Positions 12,257 through 22,839 of a DNA stretch of 64,000 nucleotides are shown here, one piece after another (position 1 is the stretch's first letter; every line of letters starts with the position of its first letter). The position numbers and the translations under genes are program-made. This DNA is from Channallabes apus (taxonomy: Eukaryota; Chordata; Actinopteri; Siluriformes; Clariidae): the NCBI GenBank assembly GCA_030522415.1, contig CM060115.1, positions 9,397,579 to 9,461,578 on the forward strand, read 5' to 3'. A model generated the notes under the pieces. That model had not been told where the DNA came from, made no database searches, and saw only the letters and a program-made list of their open reading frames with translations.

Positions 12257-12980
12257 TTAAAGAAGTTTACAGACAGAGCAGTGTTTGTGTGTGTGTGCTG
12301 GGAGGCTGAAGCATATTGATAATAGTTTTCTGTCCCCACAAAAAGTCACGCAAGTCTGAATCTCCTCGAGCACTTGTTTTAGGTCGTGTAGATGATCCTC
12401 CAAGCTACTGGAGTAAATGATCACATTATCCAAATATACGACGGCAGATGGGCGGTGATGACGTAGGACACTCGAAAGTAGCTGGGGCACTGTGCAAACT
12501 AGAAGGATGTAGTACTGCCAATGGCTCCTTTTCAGTTGTCATGTCAGTTTTCTGGGCCACCTGCCAATAGTGCTTGGTCATATCTAATATGGAGATATAC
12601 GCAGAATCATATGGATGGTGACATTGAAGGATGTCGATTAGCCACTGAAAAGTACCTGGAGCAACGTTAAGATTGAAAGGTCCCAGTACTGACAATGGCC
12701 CTGGGCAATTGTGAAGACAATTTTCTCCTTGGCTTGCAGTGTAAGGGCCACCTGCCATTAGTCCTTGGTCCAGGAGAAACAGTTGGGGAGGGATGAGCTT
12801 CATCAGGGCTCGCTGCTGGCAATCTGGATAGTATTGTCGGAAGGACTTTGGCATTGAGTGAGTCCTTCTCAATGGTATTGTTGGCTCTAGGTAACCTCTG
12901 ACCGTCGTCGAGTGTTCATGTTGACATTTTGGCTTGGAACACCACTAAGAGATTGCATGGCTCACCTCTCTATAGCAATT
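12257..12980 (-). pseudogene. Decayed Ty3/Gypsy reverse transcriptase
   Basis: Two minus-strand frames carry RT relics. Residues YLDNVIIYSSSLEDHLHDLK match the catalytic YxDD box region (second Asp changed to Asn) and its helix. Upstream, NVAPGTFQWLID and PATFE resemble the FG..NAP..FQ region. Frames are broken. Gag-like sequence of the same orientation lies at 15926-16141, so one old element probably spanned both before the L2 LINE inserted. Confidence 0.65.
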
Positions 12981-13027
12981 GATAGTATTGTACTACTGTA
13001 CTATAGTACTTTACTATAAAGTAGGAG

Positions 13028-15075
13028 GTGGACCAGGCATATGGCCATAGTATTCTTCTTCACAGATTAGAAATTGTAATTGTAGTTAAGGGTACAGCTC
13101 TCTCCTGGCTCAGATCCTATTTGACCGATTGCTATCAGTATGTCGACGTAAATGGTGATTATTCTGCATGTTCTCTGGTGGAGTTTGGCATTCCACAGGG
13201 TTCAGTTTTAGGCCCACTGCTTTTTTCCCTTTACATGCTTCCTCTGGGCAACATAATCGGTAAGCATGGTATTAGTTTTCATTGTTATGCTGATGATACA
13301 CAGTTATATGTCTCAGCAAAACCTGATGAGAAAAAACAGCTTACTAAAGTTGAGCAATGTGTGCAGGACATAAGAAATTGGATGCTAATTAACTTCCTTC
13401 TGCTTAATCCGGATAAGACAGAAGTTCTTGTCATAGGACCGCATACAGTTAGGAGTAAAATTTTAGATCACACTGTAACTTTAGAGGGCCTTTCTGTTCC
13501 ATCAAGTGCAAGTGTGTTTATAGATTCAGTGTGATTATAGATTCCAGCCTTTCATTTGAAGCTCATGTAGATAATATTACCGGGATAGCATTCTTTCACC
13601 TAATAAATATTGCCAATATAAGAAATATACAGTATTGTCTGGTTGTTCAGCTAGGTGAATAAACAAGCTTCAGCTAGTCCAGAATGCAGCAGCGAGAGTC
13701 CTCACTAGAACCGGAAGATATGAGCATACCTGTATCACTCCTATCTTATCTTCATTGCATTGGCTCCCTGTGAAATTTCGCATTGACTTTAAAATACTAC
13801 TTTTGACATATAAAGCATTAAATGGTCTCACGCCGCAGTATCTGAGTGAACTGCTATTGTCTTATGATCCGCCATGCCTACTTCGATTAAAGGATGCAGG
13901 CTGCTTGTCAGTACCGCATATTATGAAAACTACAGCTGGGGGCAGAGCATTTTTTTTTACAAAGCCCCAAAATTATGGAGTAATCTTCCAAATTGTGTTC
14001 AGGACTCAGACACAGTTTCAGTGTTTAAGTCTAGGCTAAAAACCTATTTATTTAATCAAGCATTTTTATAAATAGATTTCACTTAGGTAAAGGAGCAGAT
14101 CTGGGGGACTCATGGACGTAGTGCATTACGGTGAACTGGTATGTTTAGATTCTGTCTTCCCCACTCTCATTGATCACTCAGGTTTGTTGATGGTGAAGTG
14201 ACTGTTTGCTTTATATCTCAGGGACCCCTCATGTCTGATGTTTGTGTTTCCTTCTGGCTCTCCCTTTTAGTTATGCTGTCATAGTTAGTCCTGCCGGAGT
14301 CTCTGCTTGCACTCTACAATAAATATACATTCACATTATACATTATGTGACTGTGGCCATACCTAACTGCCATCTCTTCTCTTCTGCTCTCTTCCCCTCT
14401 TTCTCTTCCCTCTCTCCCCCTGTCTCTCTTTTCCCCTCTCTGTCGAGCTTCACATGTCGTTCCTGAGCTGCCAGTGATCCAGACTCTCTCTGCCCTCCGG
14501 ATCTGTCTGACCTATCCTGGTACCCCGCTTCTGCTTAGAGATCTCATCACATGGATGCCCTGTATGTCTCTTTGGGAGGCGTCTGGTGTCTGGGGATGGT
14601 TCTCTCTACCTAGAAGGCGGTTTTGGCTTCAACTGGTGTTGGCAGCTGTTTCTCTGAGGACTTGACAGGTCGATAGTTCAGGACTGGAACTTCCTACAAG
14701 TCTACCTGAGTCTCCAATAACTACCTGGACTCCATATTAACATCAATTAACATCAACTATTATAGCTGAACCACCTGCCACCTAACACACTGTATAAATG
14801 CAGATAAATTCCTGCTATTTGTTTCACCCATATTAGGATGGGTTCCCTGTTGAGTCTGGTTCCTCTCAAGGTTTCTTCCTATTACCATCTCAGGGAGTTT
14901 TTCCTTGCCACTGTCGCCCTCGGCTTGCTCACTAGAGACAATCTGACTGTTTTGATTCATACACAGTCACATTCCATACAAACTTAAATAATTCTTTTGA
15001 TTGTGTAAAGCTGCTTTGAGACAATGACAATTGTTAAAAGTGCTATACAAATAAAATTTAATTGAATTGAAATAT
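13028..15075 (+). pseudogene. 5'-truncated L2-clade LINE
   Basis: First frame (13028-13534) holds the RT core: [43 protein letters not shown] with the catalytic ADD, and [12 protein letters not shown]. After a broken stretch, 13755-14071 encodes the C-terminal HWLPVKFRIDFKILLLTYKA block and the GGRAFF..PK block. The 3' UTR ends with AAGCTGCTTTGAGACAATG and a short ATTGAATTGAA tail, typical of fish L2. The endonuclease half is absent. Confidence 0.85.
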
Positions 15076-15494
15076 GTGGGTGCATCGGTCAGAACCTTCT
15101 GCCAATTGGAATGGAGCCAGGTAACTGGGAGCGGTTCACTTGGAAGAACACTGGACTGAACCACATAGTGGCGGGCACTTCCCCATGCAGCCAGTTCTTT
15201 TTTGCAGAATAGGAAAGTGTGCATTCCAGCATCCTCACTATTTATTGCATCATCTCAAATGAAGTGAGATGCTCCGGCTGGTGCCACCAGGTTTAGACCA
15301 TCCAGTTGAGCTCTTGGTGCAGTGTGTGGATCGTATGTCCACTTGTGTAACCCTAAAGCAACCCTGCATGCTGGAGAGACCTAACCACCAGCTAACGAGA
15401 GCTCCCGGTAAGCTAAGAATGTAAGATACAGCAACTAGGTTGTTGTAACCGTAAGCTCCCGTAAGTGGATATATACAGCAAGAGTGTTGTTATA

Positions 15495-15693
15495 TTTACA
15501 TTTACATTTAGGCATTTGGCAGACGCTCTTATCCAGAGCGACTTACATTTTTATGTCATTACACATCTGAGCAGTTGAGGGTTAAGGGCCTTGCTCAAGG
15601 GCCCAACAGTGGCAACTTGGTGGTTGTGGGGTTTGAACCTGGGATCTTCCGAACCGTAGTCCAATGCCTTAACCTCTGAGCTACCCCTGGCCC
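15495..15693 (-). mobile_element. tRNA-derived SINE
   Basis: On the minus strand it begins GGGCCAGGGGTAGCTCAGAGG with A box TAGCTCAGAGG and B box GGTTCAAACCC, passes through CCTTAACCCTCAACTGCTCA, and ends GTAAGTCGCTCTGGATAAGA then a TTTACAT-type tail. A stray 3' end of this family is at 36978-37034. Confidence 0.8.
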
Positions 15694-15829
15694 ATATTCG
15701 TAAGCTAAGTCTGTAATTTACAAGATACAGCAAACAGGTTGTTGTAAAAGTCAGAGATTTGCAAGATGCAGCAACTGGTGTCTGAACATGCGAGAATTTT
15801 GAGGATCATAACTTTCCACATCCTTGTTA

Positions 15830-15851
15830 GAGAGAGAGAGAGAGAGAGAGA
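15830..15851 (+). repeat. (AG)n microsatellite
   Basis: An uninterrupted run of AG dinucleotides. Confidence 0.9.
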
Positions 15852-15925
15852 AATAGGCTTGGTGGGCCTCACTTGTGAGCAGCGGGATGTGAGTGCTCCA
15901 TTCGAAATTGAGGCCAGTGTTCCTG

Positions 15926-16141
15926 TTATGTGGTATTTTCAAAGGTGCCTAGGAATGCCTCTATGTTGTCATGCGGCATGAGCTTAGTTAACAGGTGCTG
16001 CACATCTCTGTGTGGATCAGGAGGGGTAGCTCTAGAGCCACACGGTGTTGAAGGTGCGAAAGCTCGGCTGCTGTCATCTGCAGACCCTGTGATAATTGGA
16101 TAAAATGGAGTAAAACATGGAAACCAAGTTCCACCAAACAC
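15926..16141 (-). pseudogene. Gypsy gag capsid-start relic
   Basis: The minus frame ends in MPHDNIEAFLGTFENTT, resembling the conserved start of many fish Gypsy gag capsids (D.D.EAFL.TFE). It is isolated and decayed. It would be the upstream part of the same element as 12257-12980, separated by the L2 LINE. Confidence 0.45.
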
Positions 16142-16733
16142 AAAGTGTGCTTTATTAACAGTACCCTAAAGCTCAAGTTTCCATCTAACGCTTGAGTGGT
16201 CCCCGGGAATTTTAGAGATTCTTGCTATTCACATAAGTGAAAAGTACAAAAGTACTTAAACATTGTCTGCTACTTATGAATTGCCAAGGGCATGTATTCA
16301 GAGTGTGATCTGAAGACCAAAGACGCTAAAAAGAAGGATTTGTGTATCTTAAGTAATGAGGTAAGAGAGAGTGCTCATGTGAAACATTTCAAGTGATAAT
16401 CACAGTAGAAACATCAGCCTTCTCTCCTCCTACTGTTTACTCACCAGATTCAACCTGTTTTCATGTTTTTTTTCTGCCTTGTAATTCACTAAATATCTAA
16501 CATGGTAGTCCTTAGTCTTGAGTAATGTCACATGGATTCATTTATCTCTTTAAATGGCTGATAGAACGATTTGCCTTCCCAAAACATGTAGCAGGTGACT
16601 ACATTTTAGGGATCTGTGATGTCTTGATCACAGATCCCTAATGGTGGCGTAATTGTGGTGGTTAGCCTTGGGTACGAGCCCACTGCCAAGTCCTTCTGCA
16701 GCAGTGGATGAAAGCTTGGGCAGAAGGAACATC

Positions 16734-17727
16734 TGTCATGACCCGCCAAGCAACAGCCCTGCCATGAATCACCTGCACACTCCAGTTCCATGATCCACCC
16801 CATTGCTTTCTTTCCACCGCCTCGTTCCCCACTCTGCACACCTGTACTAAATCTATAATCACCTCTCCCCCCTACTTAACTCGCACTCAAACCACACTTC
16901 CTCGCCAGATTATTGTGCACTCACCATGTCCAATATTCCAGCGTTCCGTCTCGTCTTGCCTTCTCGTTTCCGACCTCGCTTCGTTTCAATGACCACGTCT
17001 TCGCCTCACGTCACGGATCATTCGCCATCTCGGATCTTATCGGTACTGACCTTTGGAACTGTTTCTTGACCACGAGCCTGGATCATGGACCTTCCCCCTA
17101 CTCTCCGGCTTCGACCTCTGCCTGTTTCTCGACCACGAATAATCCCCATGCATCTGCGTCATCTACGAGCCTGCCCGAGCTCAAGGTACACACGCCGCCT
17201 CTCTACACGGAGTTCATCCACTTTGCGCCGACGCTCCGCTTCCGCATTCCAAGCAAGCTCAAGTCACACACGCCGGCTCTCTACACGGAGCTCATTCACT
17301 TCGCGCCGACGCTCTGCTTCCGCATTCCAAGCAAGCTCAAGTCACACACGCCGGCTCTCTACACGGAGCTCATTCACTTCGCGCCGACGCTCCGCCTCCG
17401 CATTCCAAGCAAGCTCAAGTCACACACGCCGGCTCTCTACACGGAGCTCATTCACTTCGCGCCGACGCTCCGCCTCCGCATTCCAAGCAAGCTCAAGTCA
17501 CACACGCCGGCTCTCTACACGGAGCTCATTCACTTCGCGCCGACGCTCCGCCTCCGCATTCCAAGCAAGCTCAAGTCACACACGTCAGCACAAGCAGGTT
17601 TCCAATCTAACCGCCACATCTGCCTTGTCCACGGATTTAAGCCTGTCTTGCCATAATAAGTCTAAAAGCACCACTTCATGCTCCTCATCTGCACTTGGGT
17701 CTACCACGGCAGCCAGGAACCGTGACA
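16734..17727 (+). repeat. 5' LTR of young chromovirus
   Basis: Begins TGTCATGACCCGCC and ends CCGTGACA (TG...CA). It contains five 78-bp tandem units at about 17183-17580, two more than the 3' LTR. ACATC immediately precedes it (16729-16733). Outside the repeat only a handful of base differences from the 3' LTR are visible, for example TTTCTTGACC versus TTTCTCGACC. Confidence 0.95.
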
Positions 17728-17744
17728 GTATAATCTGGCCAAAT

Positions 17745-20700
17745 ATGGACCCAGCAGAGACTACTCGCCTGAAGGGGGCATTAAAGAGTCAAGGAACTCT
17801 CTTGGATACTCACCAGCAGGAAATTCAACAGATAACGAACACTCTTCAAACTCTCACAGAGACCCTGATGTCACTCACCAACCAAGTGCAGCAAACGCAC
17901 CCGTCCCCAGCACCCCCTTGTTTGCCCCCCCCTCATGTGGGTGCTTTCTATCGTGAGCCACGTCTACCGGCACCACCCACCTATAACGGGGATCCCTCCA
18001 CCTGTCGCTCTTTTCTCTCTCAGTGCTCTCTTGTGTTTGAGCTGCAGCCCTCCTCATTCCCCACAGAACGGTCAAAAGTCGCTTACATAATCACCCTCCT
18101 CGCCGGAAAGGCAAGGGAATGGGGAACATCACTATGGGATGCACAGGTTCCCTGCTGTTTGACCCTCAAAGCTTTCACTGATGAAATGAGGAGAGTTTTC
18201 GATCGTTCATTTACGGGACACCAGGCAGCGAACCAAATACTCCAGCTACGCCAGGGGGCCCGCTCCGTCTCTGACTATGCCATTGATTTTCGTACTTTGG
18301 CTCCCTCTAGTGGCTGGGGTGAGCACGCACTCTTTGATGCATTTTTTCACGGGCTTTCCGATTTAATCAAGGATGAACTCGCAGCCCGTGAGCTCCCATC
18401 TGATCTCCAGGGGCTATCTGACCTAGCGACCCGTATTGACGCCCATAAACGGACCCGGCAAGAGGAACACTATCAAGCTCCTAAGCCGTACACTCCGGCC
18501 ACCACAGGCACACCACATTTGTCCCCTGAACCAATGCACATTGACCGCGCACGCATCTCGCCAGAGGAACGGCAACGGCGAAGGGATGACGGGGCCTGTT
18601 TTTACTGTGGAAGGATTGGCCATGCCGTAAGCAACTGTCCATTAAAGGGCCGGAACCCCCCGGTAATGCTGGGGACCATGGGGAACTCCAGCTTCATCTC
18701 TTTCTCAGATAAACGATCATGCTTTGCTGTTACACTAACCCACGAAAAGCAGTCTCATATCACATATGCCCTGGTGGATTCTGGAGCCGACCAAAACCTA
18801 ATGTCCTCAGCCACGGCCTCTCAATTGGAGATTCCGCTTGTACGAGTCAGTCAACCGTTCAATGTTCAGGCGCTCGATGGAAGCAAGCTTTCACAGATCA
18901 CTCACCGCACCTCCCCTGTTACACTATGCTTTTCTGGCAACCACACAGAAACCATCACCTTCCTCATCGTGAGAAATGCACACGCCCCAATCATTTTGGG
19001 GCTTCCATGGTTAAGGTTACACAACCCCCACATCGATTGGGTAAGAATGAGCATTCTCGATTGGCACTCAACCTGCCACTCTTCGTGTCTATGCTCCGCG
19101 GCCATAACCCAGAGCCGCTCCACGTCGCAGGAAGAGATCCCCAGTTTATCTAAGTTCCCAGTAGAATACCATGATCTGCAGCAGGTCTTCAGCAAGTCAC
19201 GGGCTGTCTCACTACCACCTCACCGACCCTATGACTGTGCTATTGACCTCCTCCCAGGCACCACCCCACCCAAAGGACGACTCTACTCCCTATCTCGCCC
19301 TGAAAGAGAGGCCATGGAACAATATATTAATGAATCGCTCGCGGCAGGGATCATCCGCCCCTCGTCCTCCCCTGCCGGTGCGGGATTTTTTTTTGTGGAA
19401 AAGAAAGACAAGTCCCTCAGACCCTGCATCGATTACAGAGGAGTGAACGAAATCACGATTAAGAACCGCTATCCACTTCCTTTAATGTCTACTGCCTTTG
19501 AGCTGCTCCAGGATGCCCGCATTTTCACCAAGCTAGACCTAAGAAATGCTTACCACCTGGTCAGGATAAGGGAAGGTGATGAGTGGAAGACCGCCTTTAA
19601 CACCCCTACTGGTCACTATGAATACCTGGTGGTTCCATTCGGTTTAACCAACGCACCAGCAGTTTTCCAGGCACTCATTAATGATGTCCTCAGAGACTTC
19701 CTCAACATCTTTGTGTTTGCTTATCTCGATGATATCTTGGTCTTTTCTCGTTCACCAAGGGAACACAAGATCCACGTACGTCAGGTTGTACAACGGTTAT
19801 TGGAAAACAAACTCTATGTCAAGGCTGAAAAATGCGAGTTTCACGTTGACTCCACCTCCTTCCTGGGATTCTCTATTTCACCTGCGGGCATTCAAATGGA
19901 CCCAACGAAGGTCAAGGCAGTCACGGACTGGCCAGTGCCATCTTGTAGACGAGAGCTTCAACGCTTTCTGGGGTTCGCCAACTTTTATCGCCGTTTCATT
20001 AGGAGTTACAGCGTGGTGGCGGCCCCGCTCACAACACTAACCTCCACTAAGACCCCATTTAAATGGAATCCTCTGGCGGAGAAAGCCCTAGCTGAACTTA
20101 AGCACCGTTTTACCACGGCACCCATCCTTACCTTCCCAGACCCCTCCCTTCAGTTCGTCGTCGAAGTTGACGCTTCTGAGACGGGAGTCGGGGCCGTTCT
20201 CTCTCAGAGGTCTCCCAAGGATAACAAACTTCACCCCTGCTCCTTCTTTTCCCGTCGACTCACGGCCCCGGAGCGCAACTATGACATCGGAGACCGTGAG
20301 TTACTGGCAGTCAAGCTCGCCCTTCAGGAATGGAGACACTGGCTGGAGGGGGCAGAACACCCGTTTCTAGTCTGGACAGACCACAAAAACCTTGAATACT
20401 TAAGATCGGCCAAAAGACTCAACTCACGCCAAGCATGCTGGTCGTTGTTCTTTTCACGCTTCCACTTCACGCTGTCTTATCGCCCAGGTTCCAAGAATGT
20501 CAAGCCCGATGCCCTCTCCCGGCAGTTCTCCACTCCTCAGGACGCACCCTCCATGGAGACCATCCTTCCACCTCGCTGTCTTGTGGCCACTACACGACTG
20601 GAAGTGGAGAACGCAGTCCTTCAGTCCCTTGAACAAGAGCCGGGCCCAAGCAATGTCCCACCTGGGCTACTCTTCGTACCAGCTCGTCTACGCCCCCAAG

Positions 20701-22061
20701 TGTTGGTTTGGGCACACTGCTCCAGACTAGCCTGCCACCCAGGGGTGACTCGTACCCTGTTTTTGATGGAGCAACGCTTTTGGTGGCCCACTATCAAGGA
20801 AGACGTCAGAAACTTTGTGGCATCCTGCGATACATGTTCTAGAAATAAGACTACAAATCGTACCCCCGAGGGTCTCCTAAGACCCCTCCCGATCCCCCAC
20901 CGTCCCTGGTCTCACATATCTATTGACTTTGTTACCGGATTACCATCTTCAGACAACAACACCTGTATTTTAACCGTGGTCGACCGGTTCTCAAAGTCTG
21001 CCCACTTCATTCCATTACCCAAACTTCCCTCTGCCAAGGAGACAGCCGAACTTCTAATTACCCATGTCTTCCGACTTCACGGACTGCCTACAGACATTGT
21101 CTCAGACAGAGGCCCCCAGTTCTCAGCACAATTTTGGAAGGCTTTCTGTGGTCTTATTGGGGCCGCACCTAGTCTCTCGTCTGGCTTTCACCTTCAAAGC
21201 AACGGCCAAACTGAGCGGATGAACCAGGAACTCGAGAAATCACTGAGGTGCATGACGTCTCGCGACACTTCTTCTTGGAGCCGATTTCTCCCATGGATCG
21301 AGTATGCTCATAATTCGCTCCCCACCTCCTCCACTGGAATGTCCCCTTTCCAATGTTGTCTCGGCTACCAACCACCACTGTTCCCCTCCCAGGAGCAAGA
21401 AGCCGCGGTCCCCTCAGCCCAAGCCTTTGTTCGCCGCTGCAGAAGGACATGGCAACGTGCTCGTACCCGACTACAACACTCGGTCAGCATCTTCCAGCGC
21501 AAAGCTAACCGTCATCGTTTAGCCGCTCCCAGGTACCACGTCGGCCAAAGGGTCATGCTCTCTGCTCGCGATCTTCCAATCAAGACAACTTCTAACAAGC
21601 TCTCACCAAGGTTCATCGGCCCGTTCACCATCACCCGCATCATCAACCCATGTTCCGTCAGACTGGCCCTGCCTTTGTCCATGCGCCGAGTTAATCCCAC
21701 CTTCCACGTCTCCCTGATCCGTAGGTTGGTTGCATGTCACTTGGCCCCAGCCTCCCGTCCCCCTCCACCACCCAGACTCATAGACGGTGGGGAGGCCTTT
21801 TCAGTTCGCCAACTTCTTAAGTCTCGCCGCCGCGGACGCGGTCTCCAGTACTTGGTGGACTGGGAGGGCTATGGCCCTGAAGAAAGAAGTTGGGTACCAG
21901 CCAGATTTATACTAGACCGATCACTGATTACAGAGTTCCACAGACTTCACCCCGAGGCACCTGCTAGAACGCCTGGAGGCGTTCGTAGAGGGGGGGGGTA
22001 CTGTCATGACCCGCCAAGCAACAGCCCTGCCATGAATCACCTGCACACTCCAGTTCCATGA
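17745..22061 (+). CDS. Intact gag-pol polyprotein of a Ty3/Gypsy chromovirus
   Basis: One uninterrupted frame of 1438 codons from the ATG 17 bases after the 5' LTR; the longer frame from 17085 is LTR read-through. By residue: coiled-coil-like gag start, CCHC knuckle [14 protein letters not shown] from 285, protease DSGA at 345-348, RT catalytic YLDD at 660-663, RNase H around 800-930, integrase zinc finger about 998-1033, integrase D1061, D1121 and E1157 with D-35-E spacing, and a chromodomain ([12 protein letters not shown] from 1369). The last 20 codons lie inside the 3' LTR. No env-like frame. Gag and pol are in one frame without a visible shift. The intact frame, near-identical LTRs and perfect target duplication suggest recent insertion. 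Confidence 0.95.
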   Translation: MDPAETTRLKGALKSQGTLLDTHQQEIQQITNTLQTLTETLMSLTNQVQQTHPSPAPPCLPPPHVGAFYREPRLPAPPTYNGDPSTCRSFLSQCSLVFELQPSSFPTERSKVAYIITLLAGKAREWGTSLWDAQVPCCLTLKAFTDEMRRVFDRSFTGHQAANQILQLRQGARSVSDYAIDFRTLAPSSGWGEHALFDAFFHGLSDLIKDELAARELPSDLQGLSDLATRIDAHKRTRQEEHYQAPKPYTPATTGTPHLSPEPMHIDRARISPEERQRRRDDGACFYCGRIGHAVSNCPLKGRNPPVMLGTMGNSSFISFSDKRSCFAVTLTHEKQSHITYALVDSGADQNLMSSATASQLEIPLVRVSQPFNVQALDGSKLSQITHRTSPVTLCFSGNHTETITFLIVRNAHAPIILGLPWLRLHNPHIDWVRMSILDWHSTCHSSCLCSAAITQSRSTSQEEIPSLSKFPVEYHDLQQVFSKSRAVSLPPHRPYDCAIDLLPGTTPPKGRLYSLSRPEREAMEQYINESLAAGIIRPSSSPAGAGFFFVEKKDKSLRPCIDYRGVNEITIKNRYPLPLMSTAFELLQDARIFTKLDLRNAYHLVRIREGDEWKTAFNTPTGHYEYLVVPFGLTNAPAVFQALINDVLRDFLNIFVFAYLDDILVFSRSPREHKIHVRQVVQRLLENKLYVKAEKCEFHVDSTSFLGFSISPAGIQMDPTKVKAVTDWPVPSCRRELQRFLGFANFYRRFIRSYSVVAAPLTTLTSTKTPFKWNPLAEKALAELKHRFTTAPILTFPDPSLQFVVEVDASETGVGAVLSQRSPKDNKLHPCSFFSRRLTAPERNYDIGDRELLAVKLALQEWRHWLEGAEHPFLVWTDHKNLEYLRSAKRLNSRQACWSLFFSRFHFTLSYRPGSKNVKPDALSRQFSTPQDAPSMETILPPRCLVATTRLEVENAVLQSLEQEPGPSNVPPGLLFVPARLRPQVLVWAHCSRLACHPGVTRTLFLMEQRFWWPTIKEDVRNFVASCDTCSRNKTTNRTPEGLLRPLPIPHRPWSHISIDFVTGLPSSDNNTCILTVVDRFSKSAHFIPLPKLPSAKETAELLITHVFRLHGLPTDIVSDRGPQFSAQFWKAFCGLIGAAPSLSSGFHLQSNGQTERMNQELEKSLRCMTSRDTSSWSRFLPWIEYAHNSLPTSSTGMSPFQCCLGYQPPLFPSQEQEAAVPSAQAFVRRCRRTWQRARTRLQHSVSIFQRKANRHRLAAPRYHVGQRVMLSARDLPIKTTSNKLSPRFIGPFTITRIINPCSVRLALPLSMRRVNPTFHVSLIRRLVACHLAPASRPPPPPRLIDGGEAFSVRQLLKSRRRGRGLQYLVDWEGYGPEERSWVPARFILDRSLITEFHRLHPEAPARTPGGVRRGGGYCHDPPSNSPAMNHLHTPVP
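21988..22001 (+). promoter_or_regulatory. Polypurine tract before 3' LTR
   Basis: AGAGGGGGGGGGTAC directly abuts the TG of the 3' LTR, the expected position of the plus-strand primer. Confidence 0.8.
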
Positions 22062-22839
22062 TCCACCCCATTGCTTTCTTTCCACCGCCTCGTTCCCCAC
22101 TCTGCACACCTGTACTAAATCTATAATCACCTCTCCCCCCTACTTAACTCGCACTCAAACCACACTTCCTCGCCAGATTATTGTGCACTCACCATGTCCA
22201 ATATTCCAGCGTTCCGTCTCGTCTTGCCTTCTCGTTTCCGACCTCGCTTCGTTTCAATGACCACGTCTTCGCCTCACGTCACGGATCATTCGCCATCTCG
22301 GATCTTATCGGTACTGACCTTTGGAACTGTTTCTCGACCACGAGCCTGGATCATGGACCTTCCCCCTACTCTCCGGCTTCGACCTCTGCCTGTTTCTCGA
22401 CCACGAATAATCCCCATGCATCTGCGTCATCTACGAGCCTGCCCGAGCTCAAGGTACACACGCCGCCTCTCTACACGGAGTTCATCCACTTCGCGCCGAC
22501 GCTCCGCTTCCGCATTCCAAGCAAGCTCAAGTCACACACGCCGGCTCTCTACACGGAGCTCATTCACTTCGCGCCGACGCTCTGCTTCCGCATTCCAAGC
22601 AAGCTCAAGTCACACACGCCGGCTCTCTACACGGAGCTCATTCACTTCGCGCCGACGCTCCGCTTCCGCATTCCAAGCAAGCTCAAGTCACACACGTCAG
22701 CACAAGCAGGTTTCCAATCTAACGGCCACATCTGCCTTGTCCACGGATTTAAGCCTGTCTTGCCATAATAAGTCTAAAAGCACCACTTCCTGCTCCTCAT
22801 CTGCACTTGGGTCTACCACGGCAGCCAGGAACCGTGACA
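22002..22839 (+). repeat. 3' LTR of young chromovirus
   Basis: Same TGTCATG...CCGTGACA limits as the 5' LTR but 156 bp shorter, exactly two 78-bp units (three units here). ACATC follows at 22840-22844, matching the left flank. Confidence 0.95.

Noticed and set aside
17183..17580. CRISPR-like array from 78-bp repeats
   Set aside because: Units are contiguous with no spacers and are part of an LTR.
17085..17744. N-terminal 220 codons of the long frame preceding gag
   Set aside because: They lie wholly inside the 5' LTR and its 78-bp repeats; gag more plausibly starts at 17745 just after the LTR.
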